Shown here in pieces: positions 56,250 to 64,000 of a stretch of 64,000 nucleotides of DNA. The notes below the pieces were generated by a model. It was not told the origin of the DNA, ran no database searches, and worked only from the letters and a program-made list of their open reading frames with translations. The position numbers and the translations under genes were made by a program. Each line of letters begins with the position of its first letter. Positions within the stretch are counted from its first letter, which is position 1. Source of the stretch: Pseudomonas rhizosphaerae (GTDB lineage Bacteria > Pseudomonadota > Gammaproteobacteria > Pseudomonadales > Pseudomonadaceae); assembly GCF_000761155.1 (NCBI RefSeq), contig NZ_CP009533.1:3644001-3708000 (forward strand). Reading direction: 5' to 3'.

Positions 56250-57920
56250 GTGAAGCAGAACTCCCTGAAAGGCTGGTTCAAGAGCGGCTCGCCCGGTGTC
56301 TGGATCAGCGGTGGCGCCGTGTCCATTGCGGTCATCATGACGCTGGGCCTGCTGGCCGTGATCGCCGTGCGCGGTCTGGCGCACTTCTGGCCGGCGGACC
56401 TGGTCCACGCCAGCTACAACGTGCCGGGGATGGCCAATCATCTGGTCATCGGCGAGATCGTGCAGCAGGAAGAGGTGCCGCGCGAACGCCTGAAGAGCGC
56501 TGGCCTGCCGGTGCCCGACGACGGCCCCGAGTTCATGACCCGAGAGCTGGTCAAGGTGGGCAACCGCGACATCAACGGTGCCGATTTCACTTGGATCGTC
56601 GGTGACTGGCTGACCGAACAGAGCACCCCACCCGAATTGCTGGCGCTGGAACGTCGCGAGTGGGGCAATTTCTACGGCTACCTGGTCAACATCAAGGAGC
56701 AGGGCAAGGTCGTGGCCGAGGGCGAGGGTGCCTGGCCGGAGCTGCAAAGCCGCATCTTGCGGGTCAGCGACCTGGCGGACGCGCTCGGCCGACTGGAAAA
56801 ATCCGACATCGGCAAGGTCAACGCCGGGCTCGAAAGGCTGCGCCTGCAAAGCCGTCGCCTGGAGCTCGAAGGCCAGCTCAATCCAGCCGCTCAGGCCGAC
56901 ATGGACGCCGAGCGTGCCGAGCTCGATGCGCGCTACAAAGACATCGAAACCCGCCTGGGTGCGCTGCATGCCCAGGTCAACCGCGACAGCATCACGGTGC
57001 GCGACGCCAACGGCAAGGAAATCGAGGTCCAGCTGGGCCAGATCGTCCACGCTTATCAGCCCAATGCCATGAGCACGCTGACCAAGCTGGGTTTCTACTT
57101 CAACAAGATGTGGGAATTCCTCAGCGACGATCCGCGTGAAGCCAACACCGAAGGCGGGATCTTCCCGGCCATTTTCGGCACGGTGATGATGACCCTGATC
57201 ATGGCCGTCATCGTCACGCCGTTTGGCGTGCTGGCAGCGGTGTACCTGCGCGAATACGCCAAGCAGAACGCCCTGACTCGGCTGATCCGCATCGCGGTGA
57301 ACAACCTGGCGGGGGTGCCGGCCATCGTCTATGGCGTGTTTGGCCTGGGGTTCTTCGTGTACGTGCTCGGTGGCTCGGTCGATCGGCTGTTCTTCCCCGA
57401 AGCCCTGCCAGCGCCGACCTTCGGCACGCCCGGCTTGTTGTGGGCCTCGCTGACCCTGGCGCTGCTGGCGGTGCCGGTGGTGATCGTGGCCACCGAGGAA
57501 GGTCTGGCGCGGATTCCGCGCACCGTGCGCGAAGGTTCCCTGGCCCTTGGCGCGACCAAGGCGGAAACCCTGTGGAAGATCGTCCTGCCCATGGCCAGCC
57601 CGGCGATGATGACCGGCATGATCCTGGCGGTGGCCCGTGCCGCTGGCGAGGTGGCCCCGCTGATGCTGGTGGGCGTGGTCAAGCTGGCGCCGTCGCTGCC
57701 GCTGGACGGCAACTACCCGTACCTGCACCTGGATCAGAAGATCATGCACCTGGGCTTCCATATCTATGACGTGGGGTTCCAGAGCCCCAACGTCGAAGCC
57801 GCCCGACCGCTGGTGTATGCCACCGCATTGTTGCTGGTGCTGGTGATCGCTACGCTGAACCTGTCGGCGGTCTGGATTCGCAACCATTTGCGCGAGAAGT
57901 ACAAGGCGCTGGACAGTTGA
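56250..57920 (+). CDS. pstA: Phosphate ABC transporter, permease (long PstA)
   Basis: The 556-residue PstA has a first helix (GGAVSIAVIMTLGLLAVIAV), an extracytoplasmic insert with a charged helical, coiled-coil-like part (about residues 175-240; LERLRLQSRRLELEGQLN), and the permease core from about residue 300 (FPAIFGTVMMTLIMAVIVTPFGV; REGSLALGATKAETLWKIVLP). It starts with GTG at 56250, with AAAAGG 9 bases upstream. It lies 16 bases after pstC. Confidence 0.93.
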   Translation: MKQNSLKGWFKSGSPGVWISGGAVSIAVIMTLGLLAVIAVRGLAHFWPADLVHASYNVPGMANHLVIGEIVQQEEVPRERLKSAGLPVPDDGPEFMTRELVKVGNRDINGADFTWIVGDWLTEQSTPPELLALERREWGNFYGYLVNIKEQGKVVAEGEGAWPELQSRILRVSDLADALGRLEKSDIGKVNAGLERLRLQSRRLELEGQLNPAAQADMDAERAELDARYKDIETRLGALHAQVNRDSITVRDANGKEIEVQLGQIVHAYQPNAMSTLTKLGFYFNKMWEFLSDDPREANTEGGIFPAIFGTVMMTLIMAVIVTPFGVLAAVYLREYAKQNALTRLIRIAVNNLAGVPAIVYGVFGLGFFVYVLGGSVDRLFFPEALPAPTFGTPGLLWASLTLALLAVPVVIVATEEGLARIPRTVREGSLALGATKAETLWKIVLPMASPAMMTGMILAVARAAGEVAPLMLVGVVKLAPSLPLDGNYPYLHLDQKIMHLGFHIYDVGFQSPNVEAARPLVYATALLLVLVIATLNLSAVWIRNHLREKYKALDS

Positions 57921-57983
57921 GTGCGCTCACCCGCACCACACGTTTGCAGCGCGAACAGAATTTGACAGCCTTTGGAGTCTGCC

Positions 57984-58817
57984 ATGCAGCATGAAAACCC
58001 ATCCCATGGCATCAACCTGTCGGCCCTGGGGCGCGACAAGCAGGGCCTGAACCTGGCCAAGGAAACCGTAGCCATCGAAGTGCCCGGCTTGAGCCTGTTC
58101 TACGGCGACAAGCAAGCGCTGTTCGACATCGGCATGAACATTCCCAAGCAACGCGTGACCGCGTTCATCGGTCCGTCGGGCTGCGGCAAATCGACCCTGC
58201 TGCGCACCTTCAACCGCATGAACGACCTGGTCGACGGCTGCCGTGTGCAGGGCGCGATCAACCTCTATGGCAACGACATCTATCGCAAGGGTGAAGACGT
58301 CGCCGAGCTGCGTCGTCGCGTCGGCATGGTGTTCCAGAAGCCCAATCCGTTCCCCAAGACCATCTACGAAAACGTGGTCTACGGCCTGCGCATCCAGGGC
58401 ATCAACAAGAAGCGCATCCTCGACGAAGCGGTCGAATGGGCACTCAGGGGCGCGGCGCTGTGGGACGAGGTCAAGGACCGCCTGCACGAGTCGGCCCTGG
58501 GCCTGTCCGGCGGCCAGCAGCAGCGCTTGGTGATCGCCCGCACCATCGCCGTCGAGCCCGAGGTATTGCTGCTCGACGAGCCGTGCTCGGCGCTCGATCC
58601 GATCTCCACGCTCAAGGTCGAAGAGCTGATCTACGAGCTCAAGTCCAAGTACACCATCGTCATCGTCACCCACAACATGCAGCAGGCCGCACGGGTGTCC
58701 GACTACACGGCGTTCATGTACATGGGCAAGCTGGTGGAGTTCGGCGACACCGACACGCTGTTCACCAACCCGGCCAAGAAGCAGACCGAAGACTACATCA
58801 CCGGTCGCTACGGCTAG
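57984..58817 (+). CDS. pstB: Phosphate ABC transporter, ATP-binding protein
   Basis: PstB powers phosphate import. The 277-residue ATPase has Walker [10 protein letters not shown] (about residues 63-71), signature [16 protein letters not shown], Walker [16 protein letters not shown] and [19 protein letters not shown]. The N-terminal extension of about 30 residues is usual in Pseudomonas. The start at 57984 (MQHENPS) has GGAG 6 bases upstream. It is followed by phoU after 55 bases. Confidence 0.96.
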   Translation: MQHENPSHGINLSALGRDKQGLNLAKETVAIEVPGLSLFYGDKQALFDIGMNIPKQRVTAFIGPSGCGKSTLLRTFNRMNDLVDGCRVQGAINLYGNDIYRKGEDVAELRRRVGMVFQKPNPFPKTIYENVVYGLRIQGINKKRILDEAVEWALRGAALWDEVKDRLHESALGLSGGQQQRLVIARTIAVEPEVLLLDEPCSALDPISTLKVEELIYELKSKYTIVIVTHNMQQAARVSDYTAFMYMGKLVEFGDTDTLFTNPAKKQTEDYITGRYG

Positions 58818-58872
58818 GGCTTCGCCGCCGTTGCTGGCATCATCCCGAGCGGACGCACCAAGGATTCGACCC

Positions 58873-59631
58873 ATGATCAGTAAAGAAGGCCTTACCCATC
58901 ACATCTCGCAGCAGTTCAACGCCGAACTGGAGGAGGTGCGCAGCCACCTGCTGGCCATGGGCGGGCTGGTCGAGAAGCAAGTCAACGACGCGGTCACTGC
59001 GCTGATCGAGGCCGATTCGGGCCTGGCCCAGCAGGTGCGCGAGGTCGACGAGCAGATCAACCAGATGGAACGCAACATCGACGAGGAATGCCTGCGCATC
59101 CTGGCGCGGCGCCAGCCGGCGGCCTCCGACCTGCGGCTGATCATCAGCATTTCCAAATCGGTGATCGACCTGGAGCGTATCGGCGACGAGTCCACCAAGA
59201 TCGCCCGCCGTGCCATCCAGCTATGCGAGGAGGGCGAGTCACCGCGTGGCTACGTCGAGGTGCGCCACATCGGCGACCAGGTGCGCATCATGGTGCGCGA
59301 CGCGCTCGACGCCTTCGCCCGCTTCGACGCCGACCTGGCCCTATCGGTGGCCCAGTACGACAAGACCATCGATCGCGAGTACAAGACCGCGCTGCGCGAG
59401 CTGGTCACCTACATGATGGAAGACCCGCGCTCCATTTCCCGCGTGCTCAACGTGATCTGGGTGCTGCGCTCGCTGGAGCGCATCGGCGACCATGCGCGCA
59501 ACATCTCGGAACTGGTGATTTACCTGGTGCGCGGCACCGATGTGCGGCACATGGGCCTCAAGCGCATGAAGCAGGAAGTCGAAGGCACCCTCGACAGCGC
59601 TAATGTTCTGGACCAACCTGACGATAAGTAA
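58873..59631 (+). CDS. phoU: Phosphate signalling protein PhoU
   Basis: PhoU links the Pst importer to the PhoR kinase and keeps the Pho regulon off when phosphate is ample. The 252-residue protein consists of two three-helix repeats with the metal-binding motifs EIDQINQME-like (EVDEQINQMERNIDEECLRIL) and DLERIGDESTKIA, then RSLERIGDHARNISE. The start at 58873 (MISKEGL) matches family members. A terminator follows 14 bases after the stop. Confidence 0.96.
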   Translation: MISKEGLTHHISQQFNAELEEVRSHLLAMGGLVEKQVNDAVTALIEADSGLAQQVREVDEQINQMERNIDEECLRILARRQPAASDLRLIISISKSVIDLERIGDESTKIARRAIQLCEEGESPRGYVEVRHIGDQVRIMVRDALDAFARFDADLALSVAQYDKTIDREYKTALRELVTYMMEDPRSISRVLNVIWVLRSLERIGDHARNISELVIYLVRGTDVRHMGLKRMKQEVEGTLDSANVLDQPDDK

Positions 59632-59645
59632 GGTGGTCCGACACG

Positions 59646-59672
59646 AACGCCCGGCCTTTGCCGGGCGTTTTT
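59646..59672 (+). terminator. Intrinsic terminator of pstCAB-phoU
   Basis: AACGCCCGGC, CTTT loop, GCCGGGCGTT and TTT form a strong terminator just after phoU. Confidence 0.93.
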
Positions 59673-59771
59673 CGTTGTAGGGCGAAGCGAGGCAGCCGTG
59701 TGGCCAGCCCCGCCGAGTGGCACGTGGCCCTCGGCGAGTGGCGATGCCCGCGCGGTTTTCAGGAGCGGTCG

Positions 59772-60683
59772 ATGAGCAAGATCAGTGTACTGGTAGTGGA
59801 TGACGCGCCGTTCATCCGCGACCTGGTGAAGAAATGCCTGCGCAATGCCTTTCCCGGCATCGTCGTCGAAGACGCAGTGAACGGCCGCAAGGCGCAGTCG
59901 CTGATGATGCACAACAGCTACGACATGGTGCTGTGCGACTGGGAAATGCCGGAAATGTCCGGCCTGGAACTGCTGACCTGGACCCGCGAGCAGGAAAACA
60001 GCAAGACCTTGCCCTTCATCATGGTGACCAGCCGTGGCGACAAGGAAAACGTCGTACAGGCGATCCAGGCCGGCGTGTCGGATTACATCGGCAAGCCGTT
60101 CACCAACGAGCAGCTGATGACCAAGGTCAAGAAGGCCCTGGCCAAAGTCGGCAAGTTGCAGGCCCTGGCTGCAGGCGCGCCGACCCGTCAGCAGGCGGCC
60201 TCGGCCTTTGCCAACGATTCGCTCAGCGCGCTGACCTCGGGCCGCGCCGAGCCTGCTCGGACCGCCACGCCGGCACCGCAGCCTGCCGCTGCGTTCGCGT
60301 CAACCGGTGCGCCTGCGTCAGCGTCGCCACGGGCGGCTGCGCCCATGGGCCGCGGCCAGGGCCAGCTACGCCTGCCCGGCGGCAGCCAGCAGTGCGTGAT
60401 CAAGGCCCTGAGCCTCAAGGAAGCCTTGCTGGTGGTACGGCGCACGGCCACGCTGCCTCAGGTGCTGGAACTCGCGGTGCTGGACCTGGAGCAGGGCGAG
60501 AACGCCGAAGTGGCGCGCCTCAATGGTTATCTGCACGCCGTGGCGGCCTTCGAACCCAAACCCGACAGCGACTGGCTGCAGCTGACGTTCCGTTTTCTCG
60601 ACCAAGATGCGCAGAAGCTGGACTATGTATCGCGCTTGATCGCCCGTGGATCCGTGCAAAAGCATTTCGTGCCGGGCGCCTGA
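59772..60683 (+). CDS. CheY-type response regulator with C-terminal domain
   Basis: The 303-residue protein has an N-terminal receiver: acidic pair D10/D11 (VLVVDDAPFIRD), phospho-acceptor Asp56 in MVLCDWEMPEMSG, Thr86 and Lys108 in IGKPFTNEQ. A Pro/Ala-rich linker (about 150-200) joins a C-terminal domain of about 100 residues (QLRLPGGSQQCVIKALSLKEA… RFLDQDAQKLDYVSRLIARG). The tail looks PilZ-like in layout but I see no RxxxR c-di-GMP motif. The start at 59772 has AGGAG upstream. The partner kinase is unknown. Confidence 0.85.
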   Translation: MSKISVLVVDDAPFIRDLVKKCLRNAFPGIVVEDAVNGRKAQSLMMHNSYDMVLCDWEMPEMSGLELLTWTREQENSKTLPFIMVTSRGDKENVVQAIQAGVSDYIGKPFTNEQLMTKVKKALAKVGKLQALAAGAPTRQQAASAFANDSLSALTSGRAEPARTATPAPQPAAAFASTGAPASASPRAAAPMGRGQGQLRLPGGSQQCVIKALSLKEALLVVRRTATLPQVLELAVLDLEQGENAEVARLNGYLHAVAAFEPKPDSDWLQLTFRFLDQDAQKLDYVSRLIARGSVQKHFVPGA

Positions 60684-60753
60684 CAGATGGCACATTGCCG
60701 CTCTGCGGATACCTGCTAATCTGGGCGCACTTTTCCTCTCAGACATTGCCGCC

Positions 60754-61650
60754 ATGATCTATCGCCTCCTGCTGATCTGCGGCCTGTTCGCGGCTGCCCC
60801 CCTGGCTCAGGCCGCGACTGTCTACAAATTCACCAATGCCGATGGCGTCACGTCCTATACCGACCGGCCTGTGCCCGGCGCGCGGGTCTTCGTGATGCGC
60901 GAGCGCATCGTCGAACGCATCGACCGGCAGGTTCGTCTCGAGGTCAAGAAGAGCAAGGGCAGCGCCAATTTCATGGTGCGTAACGATCTGTATGCGCCCG
61001 TCGAGGTAGAGCTCAAGCTGAGCAAGTTGCGCAACGTGCAAGGCCAGCCGCCCAGCAGCATTCGTCGGGTGGTGCCTGCGCGCAGTAGCGTCAGCCTGGT
61101 GATACTCACGGCGCAGCAGGCCAGCAAGCCGCTGGGCTACGCCCAGACCCTGATGTCCTCGATCGGCGATCCGCAGGGCGAGGCACACGGCTACCGCTAC
61201 CCCTTCCCATGGCGCGGCGGGCCTTTCCGCCTGACCCAGGGGCCCAATGGCCAATACAGTCACTTCGGCGCCAAGGGGCGCTATGCCATGGACATCGCCA
61301 TGCCCGAAGGCACGCCGATCATCGCGGCGCGCGGCGGCACGGTGATCAAGGTGGAAAACGAGCAGAACAATCGCGGTGACAACCCTTCGGGCAACTTCGT
61401 GCGCATCCTGCACGAGGACGGCACCATGGGTGTGTACCTGCACCTGATGCGCGGCTCGGTGAGCGTCAAGGAAGGCCAGAAAGTGAGCGTCGGCTCAGCG
61501 CTGGCGCGCTCGGGCAACACCGGCAACAGCACCGGCCCGCACCTGCATTTCGTGGTGCAGCGCAACGTCGGCCTGGCGCTGGAATCGATTCCCTACCAGT
61601 TCGACCGGCCACTGGGCGTACTGCCCAACTTCGCCGTCGGCGGCCAGTAG
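60754..61650 (+). CDS. M23 family metallopeptidase with DUF4124 domain
   Basis: The 298-residue secreted protein has a signal peptide (MIYRLLLICGLFAAAPLAQA), a DUF4124 segment (TVYKFTNADGVTSYTDRPVPG) and a C-terminal LytM/M23 domain (about residues 165-285) with HFGAKGRYAMDIAMPEGTPI and the zinc motif GPHLHFVVQ. Such enzymes cleave peptidoglycan cross-links. It lies 70 bases after the response regulator, possibly in one transcript. The start at 60754 is set by the signal peptide. Confidence 0.9.
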   Translation: MIYRLLLICGLFAAAPLAQAATVYKFTNADGVTSYTDRPVPGARVFVMRERIVERIDRQVRLEVKKSKGSANFMVRNDLYAPVEVELKLSKLRNVQGQPPSSIRRVVPARSSVSLVILTAQQASKPLGYAQTLMSSIGDPQGEAHGYRYPFPWRGGPFRLTQGPNGQYSHFGAKGRYAMDIAMPEGTPIIAARGGTVIKVENEQNNRGDNPSGNFVRILHEDGTMGVYLHLMRGSVSVKEGQKVSVGSALARSGNTGNSTGPHLHFVVQRNVGLALESIPYQFDRPLGVLPNFAVGGQ

Positions 61651-61659
61651 AGGCTCATA

Positions 61660-63000
61660 TCACTCGATTTTGAGCACCTTGGCCAGGATGATCTTGGGCC
61701 CCTTCATCTTCTTGATGATGATGCGCAAACCTTCCACCTCCAGCAGCTCCTCTTCCTCGGGCACCCGCTTGAGGGTCTCGTAGATCAGCCCTGCCAGGGT
61801 TTCCGCCTCGATATGATCCAGGTCCACGCCCAACAGCCGCTCAACCTTGAACAACGGCGTGTCGCCCCGCACCAGTAGCTTGCCGGGCTGATAGGCGAGA
61901 ATGCCGCGCTCGGCCTTGCGGTGTTCGTCCTGGATGTCGCCGACCAGCACTTCGAGCACGTCTTCCATGGTCAGGTAGCCGATGATCTTGCCGTCGGCTT
62001 CTTCGACCAGGGCGAAGTGCGCGCCGCCCTTGCGGAACTGCTCCAGCAGACGCGACAGCGGCATGTGCCGCGAGACGCGCTCCAGCGGACGGGTCAGCTC
62101 GGCCAGGTTGAACGACTCGGGCAGGTGGTCGAGCGCGGCCAGTTCCAGCAGCAGGTCCTTGATGTGCAGCAGGCCGACGAATTCTTCGCGCTCTGTGTCA
62201 TACACCGGATAGCGGCTGAACTTGTGGCGACGAAACATCGCCAGGATTTCCTTGAGCGGCGCGTTGAATTCCAGGCTCACCAGGTCTTCGCGCGAGTTGG
62301 CCCAGTCGACCACCTCCAGCTCGCCCATTTCAACCGCCGAGGCCAGTACGCGCATGCCTTGGTCGCTGGGGTCCTGGCCACGGCTCGAGTGCAGGATCAG
62401 CTTGAGCTCGTCGCGGCTGTAGTGGTGTTCGTGATGCGGGCCGGGTTCGCCTTGGCCGGCGATGCGCAGAATGCCGTTAGCGCTGGCATTGAGCAGGTAG
62501 ATGGCCGGGTACATCGCCCAGTAGAACAGGTACAGCGGCACCGCCGTCCACATCGACAGCAACTCGGGCTTGCGGATCGCCCAGGACTTGGGCGCCAGCT
62601 CGCCGACCACAATGTGCAGGTACGAGATAACGAAGAAGGCGCTGAAGAACGATACGCCCTTGATCACTTCCGGCGACTGTACGCCAACGGCGCCCAGCAG
62701 CGGCTCGAGGATGTGCGCGAAGGCCGGCTCGCCGACCCAGCCCAGGCCCAGCGAGGCCAGGGTGATACCCAGCTGGCAGGCGGACAGGTAGGCATCGAGC
62801 TGGCTGTGCACGGTGCGCAGAATGCTGCCGCGCCAGCCGTGCTTCTTGGCGATGGCCTCCACGCGGGTCGAGCGCAGCTTGACCATGGCGAACTCGGCGG
62901 CAACGAAGAAGCCGTTGAGCAAGACCAGGAACAGAGCGAAAAGAATCATGCCGAAGTCGGCGAACAGTGACGAAAGGGAGATGCCTGTGGAAGGGTCCAT
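61660..63000 (-). CDS. CNNM/CorC-type membrane protein (DUF21, CBS pair, CorC_HlyC)
   Basis: The 446-residue protein has an N-terminal DUF21 domain of four membrane helices (about residues 15-200; NGFFVAAEFAMVKLRSTRVEA is typical), a CBS pair (about 220-345; YPVYDTEREEFVGLLHIKDLL and GKIIGYLTMEDVLEVLVGDIQDEH) and a CorC_HlyC C-terminal domain. These proteins are linked to Mg2+/Co2+ efflux and often annotated as hemolysins. It is convergent with the M23 gene. Confidence 0.92.
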   Translation of the reverse strand: MDPSTGISLSSLFADFGMILFALFLVLLNGFFVAAEFAMVKLRSTRVEAIAKKHGWRGSILRTVHSQLDAYLSACQLGITLASLGLGWVGEPAFAHILEPLLGAVGVQSPEVIKGVSFFSAFFVISYLHIVVGELAPKSWAIRKPELLSMWTAVPLYLFYWAMYPAIYLLNASANGILRIAGQGEPGPHHEHHYSRDELKLILHSSRGQDPSDQGMRVLASAVEMGELEVVDWANSREDLVSLEFNAPLKEILAMFRRHKFSRYPVYDTEREEFVGLLHIKDLLLELAALDHLPESFNLAELTRPLERVSRHMPLSRLLEQFRKGGAHFALVEEADGKIIGYLTMEDVLEVLVGDIQDEHRKAERGILAYQPGKLLVRGDTPLFKVERLLGVDLDHIEAETLAGLIYETLKRVPEEEELLEVEGLRIIIKKMKGPKIILAKVLKIE

Positions 63001-63158
63001 GGTGGCGTTTTACGGTGTCCGTGTGCTGGAGGGGAATTAAGGCGATACCCAGGGTGGGTAATGTGTTTGGCAATGTAACGGCTGGGCGGGCCCTTGCCTA
63101 GGGGGTGCGCTGATAAGGCAGCCATATGCAGCGTTCACCCAACGCACCGCAGCGCCTG

Positions 63159-63227
63159 CTTCGCGGCCAATGACCGCTCCTACGGGAACACCACAACTTC
63201 CGTAGGAGCGGTCCGTGGCCGCGAAGG
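63159..63227. repeat. REP pair (type A) before phoR's 3' end
   Basis: CTTCGCGGCCAATGACCGCT and CCTACGGG at 63159-63185 are mirrored by CCGTAGGAGCGGTCCGTGGC and CGCGAAG at 63200-63227. It is the fourth element of this family in the window. Confidence 0.85.
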
Positions 63228-63238
63228 GCGCGCCGCGG

Positions 63239-64000
63239 TTACCGAACCACCACCTGTACCAGCGAGAAGTGACAAGTGAAGACACTGCCATGGCCCGGCA
63301 CGCTGCTGATCTCCAGCGTCGCCCGATGGCGCAGCAGCACATGCTTGACGATGGCCAGCCCCAGCCCGGTGCCGCCGGTATTGGAAGCGCGGCTGGAGTC
63401 CACGCGATAGAAGCGCTCGGTCAGGCGCGGCAGGTGCTTGGCATCGATGCCGATCCCCGAATCCTGTACCCGCAGATGGGCACCCTGGGCGTCGGCCCAG
63501 CAGCGCACGCGAATGGTCCCTTGTTCCGGCGTGTATTTCACCGCGTTGAACACCAGGTTGGAAAACGCGCTGCGCAGCTCCGCCTCGCTGCCTTTGAGCA
63601 GCACGTCGTTCTCGATGTCCAGGCTGATCGTCTGATTGCGTGGCCCGGATAGGGCCCGGGCGTCACCGACGATGCTCTGCAGCAGGGCCGTGACTGCCAC
63701 GGGGAGATTGTCCGAGGGGTAGTCGGTGGCTTCCAGCTTGGCGAGCAGCAGCAGGTCATTGAGCAGGGTCTGCATGCGCACGCCTTGCTGCTCCATTTGC
63801 TGCAAGGCGCGCGTCCAGCGCGGGTTCACGTCCTCGACGTTGTCCAGCAGGGTTTCCAGGTAGCCCGTGATGACCGTCAACGGTGTGCGCAGCTCGTGGG
63901 ATACGTTGGCCACGAAATCCTTGCGCATCTGTTCCAGCTGGTGGATACGCGTCACATCGCGCACCAGCATCAGGTGTTCGTTATTGCCGTAGCGCGTGAT
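63239..64000 (-). CDS. phoR: Phosphate regulon sensor kinase PhoR (3' part; window edge)
   Basis: The visible 254 residues contain the kinase core: H-box FVANVSHELRTPLTVITGYL, N-box RSAFSNLVFNAVKYTPEQ, G1 VQDSGIGIDAKHL and G2 SNTGGTGLGLAIVKHVLL. PhoR phosphorylates PhoB when phosphate is low. The N-terminal membrane and PAS part lies beyond position 64000; the frame is open to the edge (ITRYGNNEHLMLVRDVT). Synteny with pst-phoU supports the identity. phoB is not in view. Confidence 0.9.
   Translation of the reverse strand: MTRYGNNEHLMLVRDVTRIHQLEQMRKDFVANVSHELRTPLTVITGYLETLLDNVEDVNPRWTRALQQMEQQGVRMQTLLNDLLLLAKLEATDYPSDNLPVAVTALLQSIVGDARALSGPRNQTISLDIENDVLLKGSEAELRSAFSNLVFNAVKYTPEQGTIRVRCWADAQGAHLRVQDSGIGIDAKHLPRLTERFYRVDSSRASNTGGTGLGLAIVKHVLLRHRATLEISSVPGHGSVFTCHFSLVQVVVR

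Noticed and set aside
56172..57887. A 571-codon minus-strand frame opposite pstA
   Set aside because: pstA is certain; the frame is shadow.

Overview
The window reads as a continuous piece of a fluorescent-group Pseudomonas chromosome, closest in gene order and protein sequence to the P. putida/P. fluorescens side of the genus. The evidence is the GC-rich coding, the order atp operon-glmU-glmR-glmS, the pycR/pycA/pycB and purEK loci, the pst-phoU-phoR region, and two families of REP palindromes. This is recognition from the sequence alone; no search was run. In Pseudomonas the atp operon lies close to oriC, and this window carries origin-proximal signatures: one perfect parS site and an excess of DnaA boxes.

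Layout. 1-6560: F1Fo ATP synthase operon (atpB 5'-truncated, then E, F, H, A, G, D, C) ending at a strong terminator. 6615-10824: amino-sugar supply (glmU, DeoR-type regulator, glmS) with an apparently empty attTn7 site. 11584-17537: IclR regulator, polar amino-acid ABC importer, hutF, hutG and hutD in one direction but without hutH/U/I, suggesting direct uptake of formiminoglutamate. 17623-25748: surface and lipid functions (acyltransferase, cardiolipin synthase), DUF3617 protein, parS, a Zur-boxed COG0523 GTPase, a second COG0523 GTPase full of DnaA boxes, DUF3301, pdxY and a thioesterase. 25997-31603: Kef-type antiporter, SMI1/KNR4 protein, Tim44-like protein, uvrD. 31604-32901: AT-rich accessory patch with an orphan Imm32-like gene, a small ORF and a tetranucleotide repeat. 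32902-38486: RpiR regulator, small conserved protein, pycR and two-subunit pyruvate carboxylase. 38503-41189: two GNATs, a 12-bp-phased DnaA-box array and a YeeE/YedE transporter. 41288-46537: asparaginase, AGCS symporter, aspartase and a divergent LysR. 46750-48459: purE leader with attenuator-like structure, then purEK. 48553-52585: small envelope proteins, hexose-phosphate mutarotase, thioesterase and an MFS transporter. 52655-64000: phosphate regulon (Pho box-pstS; Pho box-pstCAB-phoU), a response regulator, an M23 peptidase, a CBS/CorC protein and the 3' part of phoR.

How parts work together. ATP synthase and glmUS are housekeeping. Pyruvate carboxylase refills oxaloacetate; asparaginase plus aspartase turn asparagine into fumarate. 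PstSCAB-PhoU-PhoR form the phosphate uptake and sensing loop. The most noteworthy non-coding signals are the phased DnaA array (39712-39768), the DnaA boxes inside the second COG0523 gene, the parS site (21175-21190) and the purE leader. The most noteworthy gene set is the hutFGD-ABC transporter operon. I saw no rRNA, tRNA, CRISPR, prophage or intact insertion sequence.
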